From NCBI GenBank assembly GCA_033060915.1, contig CM065389.1, forward strand, positions 23,158,001-23,222,000: a stretch of 64,000 nt of DNA, written 5' to 3'. The notes below the pieces were generated by a model that was not told the origin of the DNA, did no database searches, and saw nothing but the letters and a program-made list of their open reading frames with translations. How positions within the stretch are numbered: the stretch's first letter is position 1; every line of letters begins with the position of its first letter. Both the position numbers and the translations under genes were made by a program. This document shows positions 10,241 to 19,800 of the stretch, piece after piece. Origin of the DNA: Euryodendron excelsum (taxonomy: Eukaryota; Streptophyta; Magnoliopsida; Ericales; Pentaphylacaceae).

Positions 10241-10258
10241 TGGTGACTCCACTGGGGA
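10241..10258 (+). other. Primer-binding site
   Basis: TGGTGACTCCACTGGGGA begins two bases after the LTR end. It starts with TGG, complementary to a tRNA CCA end, and its first ten bases fit the 3' end of a plant tRNA-Arg with one mismatch. Ogre-type elements are known to use tRNA-Arg. The tRNA identity is my inference; the site itself is clear from its position. Confidence 0.75.
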
Positions 10259-11787
10259 TACTTAGAAGGTTAGGCCGTAGTCATGTCTCTTTACCCTTCA
10301 CCCATGTAGAGTCTTCAATTGACTTGGTTCAATCCTATTCACTTTAAAATTTTCAAAACCAAAATTTCAAAATTGTTTTCAAAAAAACATGTATTTATTC
10401 ATAATATCTTGTATTAAGCTTATCATTCACATACTAACTCTTGCATCTTTGTTTTGTAGGTACACATTTTGTTTAAATTTTATTAACTGCCATGCATTGA
10501 ATGTGATGAACAGGATGAATGGGAGTTGTTGGGCCCTTTTCTCCGCTTTTAAAAATCACACACACACTACATGTGCACTTACATTCTGCATACTTACATT
10601 TTACCTTGATATGTCCTTTCTAGTTAGAAAGGGGGAACGGTATTTTGATTGTGGCAAGATGTTGTGTCAGTTTCTTGCCTACGGCCTCTTGATGGTTCCC
10701 CCACTCGGATCACCAACCGATCATGGCACCACCTCGGGGAGTGGGCCTAGGTTTGAAGATCCGGGAACCGAGCCTTTTTAGGACGCATTAGTCAACCCTC
10801 AACCTCATACTCATATAGACACCATGCATAGCCGAACCTCTGCCGGATTTAGGACGCCCACACTGTTTTTCAAAACCATGGAGGAAAGGGCGACTACTCT
10901 TACTTTCATTTACACCTACTTATCCCTGTTGTTATAATGATTGTATTCATACTGTTATAATGCCTGTCTAACTGCTCATGCATGCACGTTTATCTTGTTA
11001 TTGCATTCTCTCTCCTTATACTCTTTGCATACCCATATTCATACATTCAATATTCCATGTCAAGACAAGAGTTCCAAGTAACTCAAGTCACTGTATTTTC
11101 ATGCATGTGATCAACCCATTGAGAGTGACACCAAGGTCACTCTCCTTTGCATTAAACCTACCCAAACCCTAAGGGTTCCCACGTAACCCTAAAGGACTCA
11201 TGGCATGCATATTGATCCATTCCATAAGAGGAGCCCTAATCCCTCTATACTCACGGAGATAGGGTTACCAAGAAGATAAGAGGCAATCGATCAACAATGT
11301 CTCTCAACGACCTCCTCGACATCAAATCCAACGAAGGCCAATCCGAAGACTCAAGAGTAGTTTAGGGTTTCCTTTGTAAAACTTGATAGGTGGAGGTCCC
11401 AAGGAAAATGTTCCCTTCCCCCTGTTAAAATGTATTTCAGTTCCTTTGTATCTTAAACCCAAAATTCAATGTACTTCTTTACTTTTTATGAATGAATGCA
11501 TAGATGGCTTGAAGGTTCCTACTTAATGGTAAGGTATCTGCACATAAGGGCAAATCCCCTATCTCCAAAAGTGGGCCAATACATCATGATTAGTTTTCCT
11601 CCTAAAGGGGCACCCTAGGACATGCATTGCATAAAGCTTTCTGAAAACTAGAAACTGATTTGCGATTTGTGTTCTTGTCTTTTTGTCTTTTCCTTACAGA
11701 GGTCACCCTGCACTGAGTCAACATTGCTCCCAAAAGGGGCAACATCCACCTAAGGATCCCATTATCACCCCACAAAGAGCATCATTG
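10259..11787 (+). other. Untranslated leader of the inner element
   Basis: About 1.5 kb between the primer-binding site and Gag with no convincing coding region. It holds a 22-codon open frame (ATG 11297, stop 11363-11365) and, at its end, a strong polypyrimidine-AG acceptor-like site at 11679-11699, 88 bp before the chosen Gag ATG. Longer open frames (10389-10781, 10978-11172) have no recognisable composition or family and look incidental. Confidence 0.6.
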
Positions 11788-13326
11788 ATGGCTGCTAACC
11801 CTAAAGAATCCTCTCAAGTCTCTCGAGAGGAAGTCAACGAAATGAGGACTAAGATAGATGAAATGCTCAAACTTATTCAAACTATGGCCATGAAGGATGC
11901 TACTGCGGTCCCATCATCATCTATGACTTCATCCAAGGACCCGGAACCCGCTAATCTAAGGATCATGCTTCAGTCTGACAATACGGGGAGGACTAAAAAA
12001 GATGCCAAAGGGGTTAACACTGAAGAAGAAGAGACCATATTGCTTTCACCTGCAGTAAAGAAGGCCTCTATAAACCCTCTCAGTCTGAAAATCCAAGGGT
12101 TGGAAGATTCGTTGCGAAGTCTCCATGGCTACGACGCTTACGAGTTCACTTCCTACGATGAGCTTTGCTTCTTCCCTGACCACCCGAGATCGGCTAGGTT
12201 CAAAATGCCTGACTTCTAGAAGTACAACGGTACCGGTAACCCCATTGCTCATCTTCGTCTCTATGCTGGAGCGCTAAGTGGTCACGGCAACGACCAGAAG
12301 CTCCTCATGCAGTTATTCCAACACAGTCTCATAGGGTCTGCTCTACAATGGTTTGCTCGTCTTGACTTAAGAAAGATCACAACCTGGATGGAGCTAGTCA
12401 ATGCGTTCAAAGCCCAATACCATCACAACATCGACCTCACTTCCGATCGATGGTCCTTGATGACGATGAGCAAGGGTGAGAAGGAGAGCTTTAAAGGATA
12501 TGCCCTAAGATGGAGGAAGGCCGCTGCACAAGTTAATCCCCCGCTGGAGGAGGAGTATGTACAACTGTTTATACATACTTTCCAACGTATATTCTACGAG
12601 AAGCTCTGCACAAGCGTGGGAAAAAACTTCTCCGAACTCATCATACGGGGAGAGATGATAGAAAATGGCTTCAAGACAGGAAGAATTACAGACCCCTATG
12701 CCAAGACTGGAGAAAATACCACCAACATAGCTAAGAAGGTGGCTACTACAAAGGGCACGATCAGGAAGGAAAGTAAAGTGTCCGCTATTCTGCCTAGCCA
12801 ACCACCCCAATACCGTCCCCCGCTACAATCACCCCTAGTCCTGCCCTTACCCACCTTGACCATACCTATTCCAACCCCTAACTATGGTCCTGCTGGGGCA
12901 CGACCCCACTTTAATAGACCTGCTCGACGCATCCGTACTTTCGACGCCTTAGCCTGCACCCAAACCGAGGCTTACCATAGCCTTCTGAAGAACAACATCT
13001 TGAAGCCTGTACCTGCTCTCCCGTTGCCAAGCCCTCTGCCCCCGACCTTTAATACCACTCTTACTTGTGAATACCATTCAGGTAGCCAGGGGCACAACAC
13101 CAAAAGCTGCTTCGCTCTCAAGCACAAAATCCAAGACTTGATCGACAATAAGACCATTGATTTGCAGCCGGTAAAATCCGCTCCTACTCCCAATGTGACC
13201 ACTAATCCTCTGTTGTATCACACCGTCAATATGATACTAGTAGAAATGGGAGGCGAGGGAGAATTCGACGAGCTCGAGGCCGAAGGTTATGACAACGATT
13301 GGGAGGCCGATGAAGAAAACGACTAG
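11788..13326 (+). CDS. gag: Gag polyprotein of the inner element, with an internal in-frame TAG
   Basis: Retrotransposon capsid/nucleocapsid protein of Ty3/gypsy Tat/Ogre type, which would package the element RNA in the cytoplasm. I start it at ATG 11788 (MAANPKESS), the first ATG after an acceptor-like site at 11699; the frame is also open upstream to a TTG at 11683. N-terminal part: a helical, charged stretch. The Retrotrans_gag domain (residues about 150-265) carries the ALQWFARLDLRKITTW and YALRWRKAAAQVN segments. A zinc-knuckle-like C427-X2-H430-X5-H436-X4-C441 is followed by LKHKIQDLI, as in Tat Gags. An in-frame TAG (12217-12219, codon 144) splits the frame within the motif PDF-stop-KYNG; the frame is otherwise intact to TAG 13324-13326. 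The outer gag has the same TAG. It may be read through, or be dead. No protease or reverse transcriptase follows. Confidence 0.88.
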
Positions 13327-13791
13327 GAGGAGGATCTCCCATTGTGCCCGATTTATCTTTATAACCCTAAGGAGGTACCTGATGCTTCTGATTGGCTAAT
13401 TGAGGAGCAAATATTTTCGGAAGATGAGATGACCAAGAACACGGCTGTTGATGGATTGGGTGCTGAATTTTTACATCCAGAATATGCCACGGCAGAACGT
13501 AACTTACTAGAAAATCATTGGCCCGCAACTGAGTATAACTATGAAGACATGGGCTGGGAGCTAAAGGAGTCAAGAGAGCAGATGGAGTCGTTCGAGTTGG
13601 AAGGCGGTGAACTAGTCACCCTGTTTACAGAAGAATCCGCTGTAAAGAATAAGGAGGAGGCTGACAACCGTGCTAGCAATGTCAACACCTTCGGAGCACT
13701 AGGGGAAGCCTTTGCTTGTCTCGCCTTGGCCGAGGATCCGGGTCGCGAATGGAGCATCGGAGATGTGGGAATTGTCCCAAAGCCTTACTAA
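13327..13791 (+). CDS. In-frame continuation after gag, acidic protein of unknown function
   Basis: Directly continues the Gag frame after TAG 13324-13326 for 154 codons to TAA 13789. It opens EEDLPLCPIYLYNPKE and ends near IVPKPY, and is rich in Glu and Asp. The first ATG is not required if the stop is read through. The outer element keeps the same region (25966-26445), including IYLYNP and the closing W-SIEDVGI-like segment, so it was under selection as protein in the ancestor. I see no aspartic-protease D-T/S-G motif and do not recognise a family. It could be a Gag C-terminal domain or a remnant between gag and a lost pro-pol. Confidence 0.6.
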   Translation, partial: EEDLPLCPIYLYNPKEVPDASDWLIEEQIFSEDEMTKNTAVDGLGAEFLHPEYATAERNLLENHWPATEYNYEDMGWELKESREQMESFELEGGELVTLFTEESAVKNKEEADNRASNVNTFGALGEAFACLALAEDPGREWSIGDVGIVPKPY

Positions 13792-15754
13792 AAGGAATCC
13801 CTTCAAAAGCGTACAAGAGAGGGGTGTTTTCACCCACTTTCTTCCTATCCCTTTACCTTTTCATCTTAAGTTGATATCTGCGTTTCTTTTTCCTTTCAAA
13901 ACAAGAACCATTTGCTTTCTATTGATGTTATAAAATGGTTAAGTTTTTTTATTCACTGTTATTATCTTGGGAATGATAGCTACTTTCTACGCAATGGGCA
14001 TGGTTTGTCTCATGGAATGATCTAACTTGAAGGGATGATAGCATGAGTTAACCACTCACCAGATGATCAGCTTTCCAAAAAGAGAGAGGATAAGGATGAG
14101 TGAGGATACTACCCAAAGGCAACACTTGCAAGATACTGAAGCTAAGCGATGTGTGGCCAGTTTATCAAAATAAAGAGGAGTCATCTTTCACTTCCCCACA
14201 TATAAGTAAAAGAATAAATAATTAAATAAATAAACAAATGTGCTTATATTCCCTTTTGGTTAAACCCTAGTGCCTCGCAAAAGGCGAAAATCTTCCGTGT
14301 CAACCCTGATCCACCAACTGTCCTCCTCACACTGGGGCAGACAATAGTTGAGAATTCTAGGAGTGGTGTCCACCTCTATCATACTAAGATAGTGTCGAAA
14401 GCTCTATAGATCAAGCAATCTAATTTAAAGTGAAGAAAGGCCCTCATTTCGTTTCCCATACAGTAAAAAACAACCCCTTGCCAAACCTGTTGAGCCATCT
14501 ATCCTTTTCCTGAGAAAACCCCAACCTAGGGATCACCGCCCACATTTGGTAGATTAAACTGCCAAGGAAAAGGTCTAAAGAAAAAGGGTCGAAGAATTAG
14601 TCGTTCCATAAAAGAGAAGAAAGGACAAAGTAAAAAAAAAGAGTTGCCAAGGGGTAAGAGGCCAAAAAAAAAAATCTATCTAAAGAAAGGCCTGAAGAAA
14701 ACCATGATTGACTCATCTTCAAAAGCATAATAAGAAGATCAAACGAGAAGGGAGTCATGTTTCTCTCAAAAAGCATATGAAAAGGGTGAAAGAAAATAGT
14801 CATTTTCAACTTGAGAAGTATATAGTCAAAAGCAAGAAGGAAGTTTAAAGGTGATCCTAGGTTATAAAAAAACCCCAGTAGAAACAATAGGTTCGAGCCT
14901 TTATCCTTTCTTGCAAAACCCCAAAACCATGGCCTACATTACAACCCTACTAAAGTCCACTCTGATTGAAAAACGGATTGCTTGATCTAAATGAGCTAGA
15001 CACGCTGCCAAAGCTAAAAAAAAAAAAAAGCGATGCTAACCCTATTGAAAAATAGTCAAGGATGGTATGGATCTAAACCCTATCGAAAACAACATCAAAT
15101 TTGAGCCTGCATATCCCGTTGTTTCTGAAGACCCTATAACCTAGCCCATATTACGGTCCTAAACAAAGTCTCCTTAGATTGAAAGGACTGGCCACTTATC
15201 GCTCTGCTAAAAGTCATGGTAAGCTGTTGCTAGACCCCCGAGAGTCGAGAGTTTCAGCCCAGTAACCCCATACACTAACCCTGAAACAGAAAATTGGAGA
15301 GGGTCAAAAGGTTGAGAAAGTTTCGAAGTGCTATCATCTAACTAAGGTAGGGTTGAGCCAGAGGAGAGGCTAGACCCTTGAAAAGGAAGAAGTTATCATT
15401 CCAAGGACTACAAGTTTAACAGCACCCTGTGTCATTCTATTAATGTATTTCTAACATGTGCATACGTTTAAAAAAAAAATCAGCATGGGTTTTGCACACA
15501 TAGGATATAATTCCCTGTAAAAAATAAAAGTCACCAACATCAACTCATATAATAGATACATAACATCATCATCCATCACATGCATCTGATCATATACTTA
15601 GCTGAAAAGATCATAAATGTCTTTGTCTATCCATGCAGCTGAATACCATAAATATCCATTTTTGTACAAAACAATCAAAATAAAACTGTTTAACATAAAT
15701 ACATCTCAGGAATAGGGGCAAAAGAGGATCGAAGTTTCCACAAGGGGCATCTAT
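13792..15754. other. Spacer between gag region and antisense gene, inner element
   Basis: About 2 kb without a supportable gene on either strand, with several A-runs (for example 15018-15031 and 15470-15478). It aligns piecewise with 26446-28257 of the outer element, so it is an old family component and not a random insertion. No YXDD, integrase HHCC/DDE or RNase H motif is visible, so pol is missing, not merely frameshifted. Confidence 0.7.
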
Positions 15755-17599
15755 CATAGGTCAAAGTCGAGGTCATCTGGATCGAAATCCCCTAAACCTG
15801 GCATTGGAGGAGGCGGATAACTACTCGAAGCACCGCCATCCTACAGGGAAGACAGAATCAAAATCAGCCACATAAAAAAAACTAGACAACAGCAGAGTGA
15901 ACAGAAAAAGCAGAAAAAGAATAACATACCCCGCCACCGCCCATCTGAGATAACCGAGCCGTCAGGGAAGCTACCTCGGCCTGGTACTGATCCCGCTCCA
16001 TATGGTATCGATCCCTCTGATCCCTTATAGCAGTAAACTCAGATTGAGGCACATATCCTCCGGCTCGGCGCTACAAGTCAACCACCTCCTGGCCAACAGT
16101 ATACCCGCCGACCACTACCTCAAATCGGGTGAAGGCACCAACCGAATAAGCCCCAAAGTGTGCAACATAATCTGTGTCTGGGCAAAGCAGGAACTCGGTA
16201 CCTGGCTAACACTCCTAATAAGGGATAGGCACTCCCGCCACCAAGGCTCCAAACATATACTCCGGCGGAGCTCCTGCTGATCGGAACTCCTCATGAAACT
16301 GCCGCCAATGTCGCTCTCTGAGATAGGACTCCCAAGTGTCATCACTGAGAAAAGCAGCTCTCGACAGGGACAACGGGACCAAGTGTCGGACTGTCTCATA
16401 ATGAACAGATCCAATGAAAGGCCGCCAAGTCACATTCCTCGCCTCAATCAGCTTCAGGTTAGCCCGGAGCGTCACAAAATCAGTAATCTCCGATTGCTGG
16501 GCTACCCGGTCACGAGCCCACCTCAAAGCACGAGGATAGAGGTCATCCTCAACAACTGTAGGGCGACGTACCGGCAGGTACTCATAGCTCCATCAGACAA
16601 GAAATGGCCAGAAACTAGTCATGCTGCCCCAACGGGAAGAAGTCTGGACCTGCATCGACTGAAGGAAGTAGCCAAAGGAAAAGGACCCCCAGTCCAACTC
16701 AGATAAAGCTTCAAGATCGGCTACTATACTTACCAACCGACATGGCACGAGTGACTTGTTATTGTTGCAAAAGCAGCTAAAAATGATGTACAAAACAAGT
16801 CGCCGTCTCATAATATCCCGCCTGGCAAATGATGGCTCAGCAGCAAAGGTACGGTCATCCTAACTGATCCAAGAGACTAGGAAGGCAAAATGCTCAGGAA
16901 GAGGCAAGTCCAACAGCAAAAAAGCCTCATCCCTACTGACTGAATGCAGGGTGATCTGCTGGCCGACAAAGGAAAGCCCTGTGATGATCACCCAGTCCAA
17001 GGGAGTGGGGCCTAACTCAAAACCAACAAAATGGAAGGTCCCGGTCTCCCCGAACCACCTCTTAACAAGTGCTAGTACCAAATGCCGGTTCAGGCGGTTA
17101 GCCTGTAATCCCATGAAGGCGCCGAATCCGATCTCCATCAAGAAGGCACGATATGATGGGGCAGCCCGCTGCATGGTCACAAAACCTGATGAACAGCCCC
17201 TCTAAAAGTTGTGTGTACTCTAGGAGGGGGCAAATGTTATCTAGAGTATACACTAGGGTGGTAAGCCAGATCCCCGAGTGGTGGAACGTCCGGTACCTGC
17301 AGATCTCCTAAGTCGGCATCCGTCTTCCTGTGCCTAAAGGAAGCTCTCCCATAACCAGTCACCTGATCCCCAAGGCCCGATACCTCCTCCTCGGCACCAA
17401 TCTCCTCTACGAAAGTCTGCTCAACTAGGGGAAAGAGGTTGACAGGTGGCCTACTCCCCCGACCACTCTGACTAGATGCTGCCAGCCCAGTAGACCGTCG
17501 GCTACCCCTAGACCGACTGGAGCTACTAGTGGAATCTATCCAAGCCGCCTTCCCCGAGTGGCGTCTCCTCTCAAAGTTATCATCGCCCGCATCTGCCAT
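15755..17599 (-). pseudogene. Antisense plant-mobile-domain (PMD)-like gene with one intron, inner element
   Basis: Runs opposite to gag from ATG 17599 (MADAGDDNFERRR) to TGA 15755-15757, about 585 codons. Parts: Ser/Arg-rich N-terminus; near residue 185 FHFVGFELGPTPLDWVIITG, resembling the T-x-x-D-x-x-x-I-T-G-L core of PMD proteins; near 300 a SELDWGS...FWPFLV-stop-WSYE segment; near 358 LRWARDRVA; then W-x-x-YLRERHWRQFH; a C-terminal coiled coil (RDRYHMERDQYQAEVASLTA); after the intron, an acidic tail (GDFDPDDLDFDL). Breaks: TAA 17237, a 1-bp deletion near 17190, TAG 16860, TGA 16593, TAG at 16215, 16206 and 16071. Where I could compare them, the outer copy has Trp, Gln or Arg at these places. 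PMD proteins are known from plant silencing factors and from transposons. The family call is from memory of motifs. Its role in the element is unknown. Confidence 0.75.
15841..15929 (-). other. Intron of the antisense gene
   Basis: On the minus strand GGCGGG/GTATGTTATT opens and a T-rich tract with TTCCCTGTAG/GATGG closes an 89-nt intron. Joining leaves the frame open (QMGGGG then DGGASSS). The outer element has an intron at the aligned place (about 28342-28425). The signals exist only on the antisense strand, so sense genomic RNA would not lose it. Confidence 0.75.
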
Positions 17600-18680
17600 C
17601 CTAAAAAGGTAAGGCAAGGTAAGAGATGTTAATATACCGAGCAGGCAGTTGACATAATTAAGGAAAACGAAATAAACAACTAACACAAACAAATAAAAGA
17701 TTTTGAATGATAAGTCAAAACAAATTTCCTACGTACACCTTTCGATTTTCCAACTTCAAATCAAATCTCAAGGGTTTTCTGTCTTTTTCCTTCAAAAAGA
17801 TTTTATTTCTAAAAACTTTATTTCTAACTCTTTCCCTAATTTCTAAAAATTTCGGCAAAGTTTTGTTTAAGAATGGTCCCTACAACACCCGTGACATCAA
17901 CACAAAACATAAAGCGTGCACTTCACAATGTCACCATCACATAACATCAGCACCCATGCACACTCACCAATTTTTTGAAATTTTCAAAACACTTGTTTTA
18001 TTTTTCAAATAAATCAATGGTTTTCAAAGTTGTCCTAAAATTTCTCAAAATCGTTTCAAATGTTTTCTAAACACATTCCAATATTTTTCCAAAATTCAAA
18101 CTCTAAAAATTTCATCAATCTCTCAAATTCTCTTCATTTTCCTAATTCTATAAATATCTTTCAATTTTTCCAAAAAAAAAAAAATTCACCAAGTATTCAA
18201 AGAATCACGAAACTTCACACAGTTGTTAAACACATTTTTCTAAGACACATTGCACAAAAATTCAACCAAAAAATGCAATGCCCAAACTTGTAGGAACAAA
18301 TTCACTATTCCTGTAGAAAACCTTCTTCACATAATCACATAAAATCACTCAAATTCAATCATACAAGCACCAAAATGCAAAAATAATTTCACTATCATGT
18401 TCAAAACATATCAAAACATCAATTTTCACTATTCACATTATTCAAACGAAATTCTATACATCAAAATCAATAAAAATTTGAAAACTCACTTTTTGGAAGT
18501 TCTCCGGCAAAATCTTCTCTTCCGGCAACGTGGTCTCCTTCCGGCAATCACCCGCGGTCTCCAAGAAGTGCCCCTTCAAGGTTCAAGTCGGTTTCCCCAC
18601 AAACACTCTCAATCTTTCACAAACTCTTCAAAATATCGCAACTGTTCGAACTAGAAAATTTTCTGGTTTTGTTTCCAAGC

Positions 18681-18743
18681 CTAGCGCCACTAGTAGAGGC
18701 GCCAAGCATTTTCTGCCAAAGGCGCCACTCCTAGTGGCACCAG
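18681..18743. promoter_or_regulatory. GGCGCC palindrome pair in the internal region
   Basis: Two units, GCGCCACTAGTAGAGGCGCC and GGCGCCACTCCTAGTGGCAC, of the same kind as upstream of the LTR TATA box. They lie about 1.1 kb upstream of the antisense gene and about 200 bp before the 3' LTR. The outer element has equivalents at 31376-31396 and 31412-36790 (split by the solo LTR). Confidence 0.6.
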
Positions 18744-18920
18744 TTTCCAATTCTGGGCAGCTTTGCCCTCTTTCCCGCCAAATCTCATTTTCGAAGGCCC
18801 TTTTTAGCCAGATATCCATTTTCGACCCCCGTTGTCGAAAGATTCCCAATGTCCGTCCCTCCGACTGCCTCGCGGTCAATATGGGACTCTTACTTTATCG
18901 TTTTCTGTCTTTGACAAGCA

Positions 18921-18940
18921 AAGACAGAAAAAGAGGGGCA
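18921..18940 (+). other. Polypurine tract
   Basis: AAGACAGAAAAAGAGGGGCA stands two bases before the 3' LTR (18943), in the position expected for plus-strand priming. The outer counterpart is at 36979-36997. Confidence 0.85.
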
Positions 18941-19139
18941 GTTGTAAGCACCCCATTTTTGACCGCTCGACAGTTTACACTTCGTCCAGACTTGTACTTA
19001 AGTCAATATGGACGTATTCCAATCGAAATCAACTCTTTAAGTCCAATCACGTTTGTCCATCGCTTCGCGGGCCCACCAGGCCCAAATAGAGGCAAAATGA
19101 CCAAAATGCCCTTAGGGGCATTGTCCTTTCCAATTCCAA

Positions 19140-19800
19140 TTTCAATCCCTCTCTCAAGACAATTGATTCCTCGAGACGGTAAATCTATTCCAAATTAGGC
19201 ACGTCTTTCCGAAGACGGTAAGTCCCCTTTCCAATTCCAAATCAGGCACGTCTTTTCGAAGATAATAAGACCCCTTTCTAATTCCAATCCCTCTCTCGAG
19301 ACAGTTGATTCCTCGAGACGGTAAATCTACTCCAATCAGGCACGTCTTTCCGAAGACGATAAGACCCCTTTCCAATTCCAATCCCTCTCTCGAGACAGTT
19401 GATTTCTCGAGACGGTAAATATACTCCAATCAGGCGCGTCTTTCCGAAGACGATAAGACCCCTTTCCAATTCCATTCCCTCTCTCGAGACAGTTGATTCC
19501 TCGAGACGGTAAATCTACTCCAATCAGGCGCATCTTTTCGAAGACGATAAGACCCCTTTCCAATTCCAATCCCTCTCTCGAGACAGTTGATTCCTCGAGA
19601 CAGTAAATCTACTCCAATCAGGCGCGTCTTTCCGAAGACGATAAGACCCCTTTCCAATTCCAATCCCTCTCTCGAGACAATTGATTTCTCGAGACGGTAA
19701 ATATACTCCAATCAGGCGCGTCTTTCCGAAGAAGATAAGACCCCTTTCTAATTCCAATCCCTCTCTCGAGACAGTTGATTCCTCGAGACAGTCCAGCACA
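19140..19800 (+). repeat. 94-bp LTR minisatellite, seven copies in the 3' LTR
   Basis: Units start near 19147, 19288, 19383, 19478, 19571, 19665 and 19758. Period about 94 bp after an irregular first step of 141 bp. Each has two CTCGAGAC motifs and the hairpin CGTCTTTCCGAAGACG. All overlapping minus-strand open frames with VDLPSRGINCLERG-like text come from this repeat. Confidence 0.9.

Larger units (their letters stand above)
17600..18942. other. 3' non-coding region, inner element; upstream region of the antisense gene
   Basis: AT-rich, without a supportable gene. A block around 17870-17960 and other patches are kept in the outer copy (30540-30630 onward), which fits a promoter and leader for the antisense gene. 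The last part contains GGCGCC palindromes (18681-18743) and the polypurine tract. Confidence 0.6.

Noticed and set aside
10241..10258. tRNA gene
   Set aside because: Only the 3'-end complement is present, directly after the LTR; no cloverleaf.
11297..11365. Short frame MSLNDLLDIKSNEGQSEDSR as a first Gag exon spliced to 11700
   Set aside because: Its two GT sites (AGA/GTA and GTA/GTT) are in a phase that meets a stop after the 11699 acceptor; it is more likely an upstream open frame or chance.
13342..13791. Aspartic protease after gag
   Set aside because: No D-T-G or D-S-G motif and no flanking hydrophobic pattern is visible.
13792..18942. Hidden pol on either strand
   Set aside because: No F/YXDD, integrase zinc finger or DDE spacing could be read in any frame, and the antisense frame has non-pol motifs.
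19140..19800. Regularly spaced hairpin repeats resembling a CRISPR array
   Set aside because: Spacers are not unique; the whole 94-bp unit repeats, in a plant LTR context.
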